Positions 23,381 through 33,378 of a stretch of 64,000 nucleotides of DNA are shown here, piece after piece. Numbering within the stretch: the first letter of the stretch is position 1; each line of letters starts with the position of its first letter. The notes below the pieces were generated by a model, which was given only the letters and a program-made list of their open reading frames with translations, searched no databases and was not told the DNA's origin. The DNA comes from JAGIBJ01 sp032119595 (GTDB lineage Bacteria; Actinomycetota; Thermoleophilia; Solirubrobacterales; Solirubrobacteraceae), in the NCBI GenBank assembly GCA_032119595.1, contig JAUMBQ010000010.1, forward strand, positions 1-64,000. Direction: 5' to 3'. Position numbers and translations under genes: made by a program.

Positions 23381-26269
23381 GTGACCGAACGCCGCCGGAA
23401 CCTCTACATCCTGCTCTTCGTCGCAGGCTTGGCGATCGCATCGATCGTCATCGCCGCGACGAACGCGCCTCGCCGAGGGCTCGACCTCCGGGGTGGCGTT
23501 GAGCTCGTCTACCAAGCGAAGGCGACCACCAATGCCCCGGTGATCACACCGGACACGCTTGATCGCACCATCGCGATCATGCGCAAGCGCGTCGACCCGA
23601 CCGGCACGCTCGAGCCGGAGATCCAGACGGCCGGCAACGAGCAGATCTCGATCGCACTCCCGGGCTTCCAGAACCCCGCCCAGGCCCAGCGCCTGGTGGG
23701 TAAGACCGCCCGCCTGTACTTCTACGACTGGGAGCCGAACGTCATCGGCCCCGACGGCAACCCCGCCCCGGAAGACCCCGCGGTCACGGGCGTCGAGACC
23801 GGCGGAGCCGGCAACCCGCTCAGCGGTATCCCGCTGTTCGATGCCGTGCAGCGCGCCGCAAAGCGCAAGCCGGTCACGTACCCGAACCGCTCGCACAACG
23901 AGACCTTCTATCTCGTCGATGAGAAGAACAAGAAGGTCGTCGCCGGGCCGCAGGGCCTGGAGGAAGACCTCTTCTCCGACGAGACCGCCGAAGCGGCCAA
24001 GCAGCGCTCCACCTTCAAGGTCGTGAAGGTCCCGAACGGCACGACGATCCTGCAGGCCGAGGCACCGGCTGCCAAGTCCGGCGCTGATGAGGGCCGTGCC
24101 CCCAAGCGTCAGGACAAGTGGTACGTCCTCCAGGACCAGGTCTCGCTCCAGGGCGCCGACATCAAGGACCCGGCGACCACGACGGATCCGAACACGAGTG
24201 AGCTCGCGGTCTCCTTCGACTTCACCAGCAAGGGTCGCAAGATCTGGGAGGAGACGACGAAGCGCATCGCCGAGCGCGGCCAGGAGCAGCTCATCGGCGG
24301 CACCGGCGTCCAGCACTTCGCGATCGCCCTCGACAACCAGCTCATCTCCGTCCCGCAGATCGACCCGCAGGACAACCCGAACGGCATCAGCGGCGCCAAC
24401 GGCTCGCAGATCACGGGTGGTTTCACGCGGGCCTCGGCCACCGAACTCGCCGACCTCCTTCGCACCGGCGCCCTGCCGGTCGAACTCAAGCTGATCTCCA
24501 CCTCGCAGGTCACCGCGACGCTCGGTCAGACCGCCCTTGATCAGGCGCTCGTCGCAGGCCTCGCAGGCTTCGCGGTCGTGGCGCTGTTCCTCCTAATCTT
24601 CTACCGCGTCCTCGGCGTGCTGGCGATCTCGGGCCTCATCCTCTACTCACTGTTCTTCTACGCGATCGTGGTGCTGATCCCGATCACGCTGACGCTCCCG
24701 GGCATCGCCGGCCTCATCCTCACGATCGGTGTGGCCGCCGACGCGAACATCGTCATCTTCGAACGCATCAAGGAAGAGCTGCGATCGGGGAGAAGTACCT
24801 CGGCCGCCATCAGAGCCGGCTACAAGCGCGGCCTGACCGCGATCGTCGACGCCAACGTCGTCACCTTCGTCGTCGCGTTCATCCTGTTCACGCTGGCCAC
24901 GGCCAACGTCAAGGCCTTCGCATTCGTCCTCGGCGTCGGCACCCTGGTGTCCTTCTTCACCGCGGTGGTCTACACCCAGGCGCTGCTCGGCGTGCTCGGT
25001 CGATCCAAGGTGATCACGGGCCGCGCCGCGTTCGGTGCTGGCGTCAAGGAGAAGGCTCCGCGTCGCTTTGACTTCATGGGCAAGTCGAAGATCTTCTTCT
25101 CGCTGTCCGGCGTGATCCTGATCGTCGGCGCCTTCGCCATCGGAACGCAGGGCATCCCGCTCGGCATCGACTTCAAGTCCGGCACCCGCATCACCACGGG
25201 TGTTGAGAAGCCCGCCACCGAGCAGTCGGTCCGCGACTTCATGGCTTCGCAGGGCTACCCCGACGCGAAGATCCAGAAGATCTCCAACGAAGAACTGGGT
25301 GCTCAGGCGTTCCAGATTGCCGTTCCGAGTCTGCAGCCGGAAAAGGTTCAGTCAGTCCGAGCCGCGCTCGACAAGGAGTACGGCGTTGGAGACACGTTCT
25401 CCAACACCTCGGTTGGCCCGACCTTCGGCACGCAGATCGCGAACACCGCGATCATCGCGATCATCTCCTCACTGCTCGTGATCTCGGCCTACATTGCGCT
25501 GCGATTCGAGTGGAAGTACGCCGTCCCGGTGCTCATCGCCCTCACCCACGACATCTTGATCGTGGGCGGCGTCTACGCCGCCATCGGTTCGGAGGTGAGC
25601 AGTGCGACCGTTGCCGCCTTGCTCACGATCTTGGGCTATTCGCTCTACGACACGATCATCGTGTTCGACCGAATCCGAGAGAACGTGCCTCGAATGCCGA
25701 GAGCCACGTACAGCCAGATCGTCAACCAGTCGATGTCCGAGGTCCTCACGCGTTCGCTCGCGACCTCGTTCTGCACGCTGTTGCCGGTCACGGCGCTGTA
25801 CGCCTTCGGTGGCGAGACGCTCCGCGACTTCGCCCTGGCGCTCATCATCGGTACCTTCTCCGGCGCCTACTCGTCGATCTTCATCGCCGGTCCGGTGCTC
25901 GTGCACTGGAAGGAGAGGGAGAAGATCTGGAAGCGTCGCGCAGTGGCGGTTGCCAAGTCGCATGGTGGCGTGATCCCGGCCTACGCCGACGCGCCCAAGG
26001 CCGCACTCGTCGACACCAGCCCGACCGGCCCGGTGCGGCTCTCCAGCGACCAGGCCGAGCAGGTTTCGGACGAAGAGTTCCAGGCGATGGTCCGCGATCT
26101 CGGTGTCGAGACCGCGACCGAACGCAAGCCGAAGGCCGCAGCTCGGGCCGCCGCGGCGCCGGCTCGCGAAGCCGAGGACGTCGACCCGAACGATCCCGCT
26201 TCGGTCCGCAAGGCCCATGCGCGTCGACGCAGAGAACAGCGGCGCAGTCGCTCGGAAGGTGATTCCTGA
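23381..26269 (+). CDS. secDF: SecD-SecF fusion protein of the Sec translocase
   Basis: A 962-residue fusion of the proton-driven export factors SecD and SecF. The SecD half has the first membrane helix, the GLDLRGGVELVYQ motif, the P1 head domain (interrupted by low-complexity charged stretches) and TM2-6 with LTIGVAADANIVIFERIKEE. The SecF half begins near residue 565 with FDFMGKSKIFFSLSG and includes GIDFKSGTRI, LLTILGYSLYDTIIVFDRIREN and its own six helices. The C-terminal about 100 residues are a charged cytoplasmic tail ending in RRREQRR. In many actinobacteria secD and secF are separate genes; here they are fused. GTG start, 8 nt after TAGGAT. Confidence 0.95.
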   Translation: MTERRRNLYILLFVAGLAIASIVIAATNAPRRGLDLRGGVELVYQAKATTNAPVITPDTLDRTIAIMRKRVDPTGTLEPEIQTAGNEQISIALPGFQNPAQAQRLVGKTARLYFYDWEPNVIGPDGNPAPEDPAVTGVETGGAGNPLSGIPLFDAVQRAAKRKPVTYPNRSHNETFYLVDEKNKKVVAGPQGLEEDLFSDETAEAAKQRSTFKVVKVPNGTTILQAEAPAAKSGADEGRAPKRQDKWYVLQDQVSLQGADIKDPATTTDPNTSELAVSFDFTSKGRKIWEETTKRIAERGQEQLIGGTGVQHFAIALDNQLISVPQIDPQDNPNGISGANGSQITGGFTRASATELADLLRTGALPVELKLISTSQVTATLGQTALDQALVAGLAGFAVVALFLLIFYRVLGVLAISGLILYSLFFYAIVVLIPITLTLPGIAGLILTIGVAADANIVIFERIKEELRSGRSTSAAIRAGYKRGLTAIVDANVVTFVVAFILFTLATANVKAFAFVLGVGTLVSFFTAVVYTQALLGVLGRSKVITGRAAFGAGVKEKAPRRFDFMGKSKIFFSLSGVILIVGAFAIGTQGIPLGIDFKSGTRITTGVEKPATEQSVRDFMASQGYPDAKIQKISNEELGAQAFQIAVPSLQPEKVQSVRAALDKEYGVGDTFSNTSVGPTFGTQIANTAIIAIISSLLVISAYIALRFEWKYAVPVLIALTHDILIVGGVYAAIGSEVSSATVAALLTILGYSLYDTIIVFDRIRENVPRMPRATYSQIVNQSMSEVLTRSLATSFCTLLPVTALYAFGGETLRDFALALIIGTFSGAYSSIFIAGPVLVHWKEREKIWKRRAVAVAKSHGGVIPAYADAPKAALVDTSPTGPVRLSSDQAEQVSDEEFQAMVRDLGVETATERKPKAAARAAAAPAREAEDVDPNDPASVRKAHARRRREQRRSRSEGDS

Positions 26270-26565
26270 TGGCAATTCTCGCTTGGGTCATGATGGGCCT
26301 GGCAATCTGGCACTTCATGATCTGGCTCCCGGATCGTCACGTCGGTGGCATCGTGGGCTCGTTCCTCGTGGCCGGCGCCGGCGGAGCGCTCGGTGGCCTC
26401 GCTATCAACGGCTTCACCGTTCCCGGTGAGGCCGACCTCGGCCTCGCCGTGGCCCTCGAAGGCATTCCGGGTGCGATCATCGCGCTCGCGATCGGCTACG
26501 CCATCGGCGTGTTCCGTGAGAACGCCGAAGCAGCCCGGGCCACCCCGGGCGCCCTGAAGTCCTGA
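26269..26565 (+). CDS. Small membrane protein (GlsB/YeaQ/YmgE-like)
   Basis: A 98-residue protein with three hydrophobic segments: MAILAWVMMGLAIWHFMIW, GGIVGSFLVAGAGGALGG and IPGAIIALAIGYAIGV. The Gly-rich middle segment resembles the transglycosylase-associated (GlsB/YeaQ) small membrane family, but the match is by eye. Its ATG overlaps the secDF stop (TGATG), so it is translationally coupled to secDF. It may assist or be co-regulated with the translocase. Confidence 0.65.
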   Translation: MAILAWVMMGLAIWHFMIWLPDRHVGGIVGSFLVAGAGGALGGLAINGFTVPGEADLGLAVALEGIPGAIIALAIGYAIGVFRENAEAARATPGALKS

Positions 26566-26609
26566 GCCCGCAAGGCGGCGCATTGCCGCCTTCCGTCTCC
26601 GGTGGGCCG

Positions 26610-26615
26610 TACCGT
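26610..26615 (+). promoter_or_regulatory. -10 box of recJ (leaderless type)
   Basis: TACCGT lies 6 nt before the GTG at 26622, which fixes that codon as the likely recJ start. Confidence 0.45.
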
Positions 26616-26621
26616 GAAGGC

Positions 26622-29216
26622 GTGGCCCCCGTGACCGACACTCCCCCTGCGCGCACCCCCGATGGCGGTGTGTCGCAGGCTCCGGCGGCCGTGCCGGCCG
26701 GCACGGCTGGCGACGCCGGCGCGGTCAGTGCCGTTGCCCGCCAGGCGGCGGTCCCGAACGCCGCAAGCCTCGCTAGCGCCGAAGGCGAGCCGGAAGCCCG
26801 GATCGCCGTCCCGCGGCCGGCAGTGCCACCGGTCAACCCGGCGCAGCTCGCCGAGCTGCAGCGGAGCCTCGGCATCACGCACGTCACCGCGCAGGCCCTG
26901 GCCCGCCGCGGCTTTGCCGACCCTGCGGTCGCCCGCCGCTGGCTGGCAGGCCGCACCGACGCGCCCGAGCCGCTCCCGGGACTCGATACCGCCGCCGAGC
27001 TCGTCCTGCACCACGTGCGGGAGGGCAACGACATCCTCGTCCACGGCGACTACGATGTCGACGGCGTCAGCGCCACCGCGATTCTCCTCGACGTGCTCGA
27101 GCTGCTCGGCGCCAGCGTCAAGTGGCATCTCCCGAAGCGCGGCACCGACGGGTACGGCCTGACGGCCGCCAGTTTGGAACGGATCGGACGCCTCGCACCG
27201 AAGCTCGTGATCACGGTCGACTGCGGTATCACCGCGGTCGAGCAGACCGCCCTGCTCCGCGACGCCGGCATCGATGTCCTCATCACCGACCACCACTTGC
27301 CACGCGGCGACGGTGTCCTCCCCGACACCACGATCCTGCATCCGGGTGTCCTAGACGGGGAACAGATCGAGCGGGTGGGGGAGCCGTGCGGCGCCGGCGT
27401 GGCCGCCGCGCTCGCGTTCGCCCTGCTGGAGAAGACCGGGCACGGCGCAGCTCCGCTGCGCGACGGTATCGCCGAGCTGGCAGCACTCGCCACGATTGCC
27501 GACTGCGTGCCGCTCGTCGACGAGAACCGCACCACGGTCCGCGACGGCCTCGCGGCGCTGGCTCGCACGAGACGCCCCGGCCTCCGCGCGCTGCTGCGTT
27601 CGGCCAAGGTCGATGCCACCACCATCGACGGCACCGCCGTCGGGTTCCGCCTCGCTCCACGCCTCAACGCCGCCGGACGCATGGCCCGCGCCGACCTCGC
27701 GCTGGCCCTCGTTCGCGCCCGCACCGACGACGACGCCAATCGCCTTGCCGAAGAACTCGAACGCTGCAATCTCGCGCGCCGCGAGGTCGAACTCGGCGTG
27801 CGCCGTCAAGCCGAACAACAGGTCCGGGCGCTCGGCGAGCGCAGCGGATACGTGCTGAGCGGCGAAGGCTGGCCAGCCGGCGTCATCGGCATCACCGCGT
27901 CACGGATCGCGGAGGACACGGGCCGGCCGTGCGTCGTCATCGGGATCGATGGCGAACGCGGCACCGGGTCGGCCCGCTCGGCCCAAAACCTCGACCTCTC
28001 GGCGCTCATGGCCGCTGGCGCCGAGCACCTCAAGCAGTTCGGCGGCCACGCAGCCGCAGCCGGCTGCGAGATCGAGACCGCATCGATTCCCGCGTTTGCC
28101 GCTGCCTTCGACGCTGCCGCCGCAGCAGCCCTCGCGGCCGGCCCGCCGCTCGCGGCGCCGGTCGTCGACGCGGTCGCCGAGATCCGCGACCTCACCCTTG
28201 CGTTGGCCGATGAGCTGGCCGCTTTTGAGCCGACTGGCGAAGGCAACCCCGTCGTTCGCCTGCTGCTGCCGTCGGTCCGCGTGATCGAGGAGAGCCCGAT
28301 GGGGCAGGGCAAGGAGCACCGCCGCGCGGTCATCAGCTCCGGTGGAGCCCGCACGAACGCGGTGGCGTTCAACTCGCCGCCGCTCCCGCTCAACGTCCCG
28401 CTCGATCTCGTCGTTCAGCTCGAGCGCAACTCGTACGGCGGCACGGTCGAGGCACGCGTGGTCGTGCGCTCCGTTCACCCACTGGAAAAGCCGGCTGGCA
28501 GTGGCGTGCGCAAGGTCGGTATCGACGCAGGTGCGCTCGCGAGTCTGCTCGCCGGATACCACGACGAAGTTCCCGCCTGGCTCACGCCCCCAGCACCGGC
28601 ACAAGACCGCCGGGGCAGCTCGGTCGCGGCCGTGCTTCGGGTCGCGGCCGCCAACGGCCGTGAACCAATCGCGTATGCCGCCGACGCGGCCCGTCGGGGC
28701 GCTCAGCTCGAAGGGCTCGGCTGGCACGGCACCGTCGTCGGTCCGGCTGGACTGGCTGCGGCGCTCGAGCTCGCTGCGCCGGAACACGGTGTCGTGGTGT
28801 GCGTCGACCCGCCGATCGATCCGCGGGCCGCGTCCGCGCTCGCGTCCAGTCCTGTCGAAGCCTGGTGGAACTGGTCCGACGCTGAGCTAACCTATGGAGT
28901 CCATGTACTCGAACGCGAGTTCGCGCTCAGGCCTCTCATGGTCTCCCTCTTCCGTGGCCTCCGCGAGGCCGGCAAGCCCCTGCCCGCCCTCGCGCTCCTT
29001 GGGCTCGTCCCCGATGGCCAGGCGCCTGCAGCCCTTGGACGCGCCGTCCGGGTGCTCGATGATCTCGGTCTGGTCAAGGTGGGCGAAGGCCTCTCGTCCG
29101 TCGAACTCGTCTCCGAGTCTGCCAGCGACCCGACAGGGTCTGCGGTCTACCGCAACGCCCTTGCCGTCGTCGAGGAGGCTCGCGCATGGACGCTGCTGAC
29201 CCGACCGTCGAAGTAA
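26622..29216 (+). CDS. recJ: Single-stranded-DNA exonuclease RecJ
   Basis: A 5'-3' exonuclease of 864 residues. DHH-family motifs: HGDYDVDGVSATA, VDCGIT, ITDHHLPRGD (the DHH triad) and, later, RLAPRLNAAGR; the DHHA1 motif is FGGHAAAAG. An Ala/Pro-rich N-terminal extension of about 60 residues precedes the core. After the OB-fold domain about 250 C-terminal residues (from about 630) are not part of a minimal RecJ and look like a helicase-like/winged extension seen in Gram-positive RecJ proteins. The GTG start is chosen from the TACCGT box. The 3' end overlaps rel by 31 bp. Confidence 0.92.
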   Translation: MAPVTDTPPARTPDGGVSQAPAAVPAGTAGDAGAVSAVARQAAVPNAASLASAEGEPEARIAVPRPAVPPVNPAQLAELQRSLGITHVTAQALARRGFADPAVARRWLAGRTDAPEPLPGLDTAAELVLHHVREGNDILVHGDYDVDGVSATAILLDVLELLGASVKWHLPKRGTDGYGLTAASLERIGRLAPKLVITVDCGITAVEQTALLRDAGIDVLITDHHLPRGDGVLPDTTILHPGVLDGEQIERVGEPCGAGVAAALAFALLEKTGHGAAPLRDGIAELAALATIADCVPLVDENRTTVRDGLAALARTRRPGLRALLRSAKVDATTIDGTAVGFRLAPRLNAAGRMARADLALALVRARTDDDANRLAEELERCNLARREVELGVRRQAEQQVRALGERSGYVLSGEGWPAGVIGITASRIAEDTGRPCVVIGIDGERGTGSARSAQNLDLSALMAAGAEHLKQFGGHAAAAGCEIETASIPAFAAAFDAAAAAALAAGPPLAAPVVDAVAEIRDLTLALADELAAFEPTGEGNPVVRLLLPSVRVIEESPMGQGKEHRRAVISSGGARTNAVAFNSPPLPLNVPLDLVVQLERNSYGGTVEARVVVRSVHPLEKPAGSGVRKVGIDAGALASLLAGYHDEVPAWLTPPAPAQDRRGSSVAAVLRVAAANGREPIAYAADAARRGAQLEGLGWHGTVVGPAGLAAALELAAPEHGVVVCVDPPIDPRAASALASSPVEAWWNWSDAELTYGVHVLEREFALRPLMVSLFRGLREAGKPLPALALLGLVPDGQAPAALGRAVRVLDDLGLVKVGEGLSSVELVSESASDPTGSAVYRNALAVVEEARAWTLLTRPSK

Positions 29217-31495
29217 CCGAGGAGCACGCGGCCGACCTCGCCCGTCACCTCGTCGACGAGGCGACATCGGTTGCGGTTGCGTCGCCGATCGAGAGTATTG
29301 CCGGCCACGAGCTGTCGCCGATCGAGCGACGGCTGCTGGGCGACCTGCGCGCGGTCATCGCCGAGCATGCCCAGGAGGGGCGGCCAACGGTCGACATCAG
29401 CGAAGTCGAGCGCGCGTTCGCGTTCGCGGCGAGCCATCACGGCGGTCAGCTGCGGAAGTCCGGCGAGGACTTCATCGCGCATCCGGTCGGGGTCGCGAAG
29501 ATCTGCGCAGGGCTCGGCCTCGACACCGAGACGCTCTGCGCTGCCCTGCTGCACGACACCGTCGAGGACACCTCGGCGTCGATCGCGGAAGTCACCGAGC
29601 AGTACGGCGAGACCGTCGCCTCGCTCGTCGATGGCGTCACGAAACTCACCGGCATCACGTTCCAGTCGCGCGACGATCAGCAGGCGGAGAACTACCGCAA
29701 GATGATCGTGGCGATGGCGCAGGATGTGCGCGTCATCCTCATCAAGCTCGCCGACCGCCTGCACAACATGCGCACGATCGGCGCAATGAGCAAGCCGAAG
29801 CAGATCGAGAAGGCCCGCGAGACGCTTGAGATCTTCGCGCCGCTCGCGCACCGCCTCGGTATTCACGCGATCAAGTGGGAGCTGGAAGACCTCGCCTTCC
29901 AGTCGCTGCATCCGCGCAAGTACACCGAGATCAAGATGCTGGTCAACCAGCAGCGCCAGGACCGCGAGCGGTACGTGGAGCAGGCCGGCGGCTATCTCGT
30001 CGACGAGCTCGACAAGGTCGGCGTGCACGCCGACATCTCCGGTCGCGCGAAGCACTTCTACTCGATCTACACGAAGATGGCCCGCAAGGGCCGCGAGTTC
30101 AACGAGATCTACGACCTCACCGCGATGCGCGTGATCGTCGCCGGTCCGAACGAGTGCTACGGCGCACTCGGGGTGGTCCACGCGCTGTGGAAGCCGCTGC
30201 CCGGGCGCTTCAAGGATTACATCGCCATGCCCAAGGCGAACCTGTACCAGTCGCTCCACACCACGGTGGTGGGTCCCGAGGGCCGGCCGCTGGAGATCCA
30301 GATCCGCACCCGCGAGATGCATGCCCGCGCCGAGTACGGCGTCGCGGCGCACTGGCTGTACAAGAGTGAGTCCGATCAGGGCCTCCTTGGCGATCTCGCC
30401 GAAGTCCAGGGCGAGATCCAGGATCCGCGCGAGTTCATGGAGTCGCTCAAACGCTCCCTGTTCGGGGCCGAGGTCTTCATCTTCACGCCGAAGGGCGAGG
30501 TCAAGTCGCTCGAGCAGGGCGCCACGCCGCTGGACTTCGCCTACGAGGTCCACACCGAGATCGGCCACCGCTGCGTCGGCGCGAAGGTGAACCAGCGCCT
30601 CGTGCCGCTGCACTACGAGCTCAAAAACGGCGACATCGTCGAGATCCTCACCTCCAAGCAGGATCGCGGCCCGTCGCGTGACTGGCTGAAGGTCGTCCGC
30701 ACGTCCCGCGCGCGGAACAAGATCAAGCACTTCTTCAAGCAGGAGTCCCGCCACGACTCCGAGCACCGCGGCCGCGAAGTGCTCCAGGCCCAGCTCAAGC
30801 GCGCCGGCCTGCCGGCGCAGAAGATCGTCGCCTCCGCGGTCCTTGCCGACGTGTCGCGCGAGCTGGGCTTTGACAAGGCCGAAGACTTCTACCTCGCGCT
30901 CGGCAATGAGCAGATCTCGCCGCAGATCGCCGTCAACAAGCTCATCGACCGCTTCAAGGGCGACTCGGCCGAAGAGGCGCCCGAGACCACGTTCGATGAC
31001 ATCATCTCCCGCCAGCGCCGTCGCACCCAGCGCGGCTCGAAGGTCGGCATCCGGGTCGAGGGCGTCGACGACGTCATGGTGCGCCTGGCGAAGTGCTGCC
31101 GTCCGGTGCCGGGCGACGAGATCACGGGCTACATCTCTCTCGGCCGTGGCATCACCATCCATCGCGACGACTGCCCGAACGCGGCGGCCCTTCGCAAGAA
31201 CGCCGAGCGGTTCGTCGAGGTGACGTGGGAGGGCGAGAACGAGACGGCGTTCCTGGTGGAAATCGAGGTGAACGGCTGGGACCGACACCGCCTGCTCGAA
31301 GACCTTTCGCGGACCTTCTCCGAGCACGGCGTCAACATCATCGAGGCCCGCTGCACCACCACCGACGGCATGACGTCCAACCGGTTCGTGGTCGAGGTCG
31401 CCGATCCACAGACCCTCAAGGCTGCGATCAACAAGCTCCGCGCGATCGACTCCGTGTTTGACGCGTACCGGATCATTCCGGGCCAGAGCCAGTAG
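29186..31495 (+). CDS. rel: Bifunctional (p)ppGpp synthetase/hydrolase Rel
   Basis: A 769-residue stringent-response enzyme. The HD hydrolase domain is intact (HHGGQLRKSGEDFIAHP, AALLHDTVEDT), as is the synthetase domain (GRAKHFYSIYTKM, YDLTAMRVIV, YQSLHTTVVGPEG, YGVAAHWLYK). The regulatory half has TGS (FIFTPKGEVKSLEQGATP), a helical and zinc-finger-like region (LAKCCRPVPGDEITGY, HRDDCPN) and a C-terminal ACT domain. It can therefore both make and degrade ppGpp. It overlaps recJ and ends upstream of a hairpin terminator at 31624. A bifunctional single Rel is typical of actinobacteria. Confidence 0.96.
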   Translation: MDAADPTVEVTEEHAADLARHLVDEATSVAVASPIESIAGHELSPIERRLLGDLRAVIAEHAQEGRPTVDISEVERAFAFAASHHGGQLRKSGEDFIAHPVGVAKICAGLGLDTETLCAALLHDTVEDTSASIAEVTEQYGETVASLVDGVTKLTGITFQSRDDQQAENYRKMIVAMAQDVRVILIKLADRLHNMRTIGAMSKPKQIEKARETLEIFAPLAHRLGIHAIKWELEDLAFQSLHPRKYTEIKMLVNQQRQDRERYVEQAGGYLVDELDKVGVHADISGRAKHFYSIYTKMARKGREFNEIYDLTAMRVIVAGPNECYGALGVVHALWKPLPGRFKDYIAMPKANLYQSLHTTVVGPEGRPLEIQIRTREMHARAEYGVAAHWLYKSESDQGLLGDLAEVQGEIQDPREFMESLKRSLFGAEVFIFTPKGEVKSLEQGATPLDFAYEVHTEIGHRCVGAKVNQRLVPLHYELKNGDIVEILTSKQDRGPSRDWLKVVRTSRARNKIKHFFKQESRHDSEHRGREVLQAQLKRAGLPAQKIVASAVLADVSRELGFDKAEDFYLALGNEQISPQIAVNKLIDRFKGDSAEEAPETTFDDIISRQRRRTQRGSKVGIRVEGVDDVMVRLAKCCRPVPGDEITGYISLGRGITIHRDDCPNAAALRKNAERFVEVTWEGENETAFLVEIEVNGWDRHRLLEDLSRTFSEHGVNIIEARCTTTDGMTSNRFVVEVADPQTLKAAINKLRAIDSVFDAYRIIPGQSQ

Positions 31496-32357
31496 GTCGG
31501 TCGTCGTTCATTGCGACCGCTAGAACGAGTGCGAGTCGCGACAAGTGGACTAAACAGCACAGTATTCCGCCAGGGTTCCGATGTACGCTCAAGGGATCCC
31601 AGGTGGGTGCCGATGAAAGGGTTAAGCCTCGCTGTCGCGAGGCTTTTCTCGTTCCTGGGCCTGGAAGTCCGTCACTGGCGGCCGGACGAGCGTCGGAGCG
31701 CCGCGGTAGGAGCAAGAGCTCTCGGGTCATCAGCACGCAGGCCAGCCCGAGCGCCCAGCCGGCGAGGACGTCGGTGGGGCTGTGGACACCGAGCACGATC
31801 CGGCTGAGCCCGACGAGGATCGCCATCACCGCGCCCGCAATTACCCACGGGCGAGGACGCGTTGCGCTGGCGGTGAACAGGAACGCCAGTGCGAGCCAGA
31901 ACGCGGTGGCCTGGGCGGAGTGCCCAGACGGGTAGCCGCTGGCCGTCTCGATGACCTCCGCAAGAGCCACCGGTGGTCGCGGTCGGCCGACGGCCGCCTT
32001 GGCCAGCGGATCAAAGACCGCTGCGGCCGTCAGCGCCAAGGCGGGGAGTGCGGTGAACCGGTGCCGACCGTGGCGCACCGCCGACGCGATCCCGGCGGCG
32101 ATGGCGAGCGGTGCGAGGACGAGCACGTTCCCAAGAAGGGACACCCCCGCGGCGACATCGCCGACCGCCACCGTTCGCCAGGAGGATGCCCAGCGGACGA
32201 TGTCAGCGTCAGCGCGCGTGACCACGTTGTCGGCATTTACGAAGAACGCCAACGTCGCAATGAAGACCACGGCCCCGACCGCGACCCAAGCGGCTCGCAG
32301 TGGATGGCGGGGTGGGACCCGGTCGCGCGGAACGCGCTGTGGTGCAGCCTCAGGCAA
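31473..32357 (-). CDS. PAP2-family membrane phosphatase
   Basis: Integral membrane lipid phosphatase. All three PAP2 motifs are present: KAAVGRPRP, GYPSGHSAQ and SRIVLGVHSPTDVLAG. Five to six hydrophobic segments are visible, the first being VAVGAVVFIATLAFF. No ATG or GTG fits; the best start is the TTG at 32357, which overlaps the stop of the kinase gene, giving 294 residues. The C-terminal about 80 residues after LLLPRR are unusual and are encoded across the rel terminator hairpin and the end of rel. It probably dephosphorylates a phosphatidate or isoprenyl diphosphate, a fitting partner for the lipid kinase upstream. Confidence 0.82.
   Translation of the reverse strand: MPEAAPQRVPRDRVPPRHPLRAAWVAVGAVVFIATLAFFVNADNVVTRADADIVRWASSWRTVAVGDVAAGVSLLGNVLVLAPLAIAAGIASAVRHGRHRFTALPALALTAAAVFDPLAKAAVGRPRPPVALAEVIETASGYPSGHSAQATAFWLALAFLFTASATRPRPWVIAGAVMAILVGLSRIVLGVHSPTDVLAGWALGLACVLMTRELLLLPRRSDARPAASDGLPGPGTRKASRQRGLTLSSAPTWDPLSVHRNPGGILCCLVHLSRLALVLAVAMNDDRPTGSGPE
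31624..31648 (+). terminator. Intrinsic terminator downstream of rel
   Basis: A 9-bp stem (31624-31632 with 31637-31645), a TGTC loop and a short T-run that ends as TTTTCTCGTT. It lies 130 bp past the rel stop, inside the coding sequence of the convergent PAP2 gene. Between 31496 and 31623 no plus-strand gene is seen. Confidence 0.7.
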
Positions 32358-33378
32358 CGACGCGCAGGGCAGCCGGTCGCACGGTGAAGTGCGCCTCGGT
32401 GATGTCCTTCCAATAGTCGCCGTCGATCTGCATCGGCATGGGCCGATCGCAGCGGACGGTGACGTCGGTGGACGACGCGAGCGCGTGGATCCGCGGGTGG
32501 CCAGCGGCACGGATCGGGCCGACGGTGCGGGCGGTGATCGTGGGGATATCGCGGTAGCCGAGGCCCGAAAGTAGGGCGGAGGCCGCGAGCGTCCCGGAGC
32601 TCAGAGAGGCGCCCTCGCCAACCGTGAGTGGGCGCGGGCCGAGGTAGGTGTACGCCTCGGCGTTCTGCACGATCGCCGTGACGCCGCGAGACGACTCGCC
32701 ACCGGATTCAATGGTGATCATCGCGTCGGCGCCGAAGTACTCGGTGCGCGCGAGTCGCACGGCTTCCATCCAGAACGCGCCCCACCGGAAGCGGTGCTTG
32801 CGCGCGAGATCGGAATCGACCAGCTTGACGACCGCGCCGTCGAGCCCGATGCCAGCGGTGAACGAGAACGGACGGCCGTCGACGTACCCGAGGTCGATCG
32901 AGCGGGTCGCGCCGCCAAGGCGCCCCACATGCTCGGCGGCCTTCAGGCCATCGGAGCCCATCCCGAGCATGCGAGCCAGCACGCTCGCGTTGCCACCAGG
33001 CAAATGCGCCAGCGCCGTCTGGGTTCCCGCGATCGCGCGAATGGCCTCGTTCGTGGTGCCGTCGCCTCCGTATACCGCGACCACGTCGGCACCCGACAGG
33101 ACGGCGTCCTGCGCGAGGTCGGTGGCGTGCCCCTTCGCCTCGGTCCGCTGGAGCGTCACATCGAACCGTTCTGAGAGCGCGGCGTGGATGAGGTCCGTGC
33201 GCTTGGTGTTGACCGTTGTTGCGATCGGGTTCACGATCAGCGTGAGCGCGGCCTTGCCGGCGCGCCCCGAACGTGCCCGCTCCGCACCCGGCTCCGGTAC
33301 CCGAGCAGCGTCGGCGGCTGCGACCGCCACGTCGAGATCCGGCGCGGGCACTTCGCCGGTCAGGCCGTCGCCGGTCAT
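32350..33378 (-). CDS. Diacylglycerol kinase-family lipid kinase
   Basis: A 342-residue kinase of the DAGK/sphingosine-kinase type. After a roughly 40-residue Ala-rich start comes LIVNPIATTVN, then VAVYGGDGTTNEAIRAI (the GGDGT nucleotide-binding loop), LAHLPGGNASVLARMLGM and a C-terminal beta-sandwich (TVRCDRPMPMQIDGDYW). It would phosphorylate a membrane diacylglycerol or polyprenol-like lipid. The ATG at 33378 overlaps the corA stop (ATGA), and its own stop overlaps the PAP2 start. Kinase and phosphatase side by side suggest a lipid phosphate cycle. Confidence 0.88.
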   Translation of the reverse strand: MTGDGLTGEVPAPDLDVAVAAADAARVPEPGAERARSGRAGKAALTLIVNPIATTVNTKRTDLIHAALSERFDVTLQRTEAKGHATDLAQDAVLSGADVVAVYGGDGTTNEAIRAIAGTQTALAHLPGGNASVLARMLGMGSDGLKAAEHVGRLGGATRSIDLGYVDGRPFSFTAGIGLDGAVVKLVDSDLARKHRFRWGAFWMEAVRLARTEYFGADAMITIESGGESSRGVTAIVQNAEAYTYLGPRPLTVGEGASLSSGTLAASALLSGLGYRDIPTITARTVGPIRAAGHPRIHALASSTDVTVRCDRPMPMQIDGDYWKDITEAHFTVRPAALRVVA

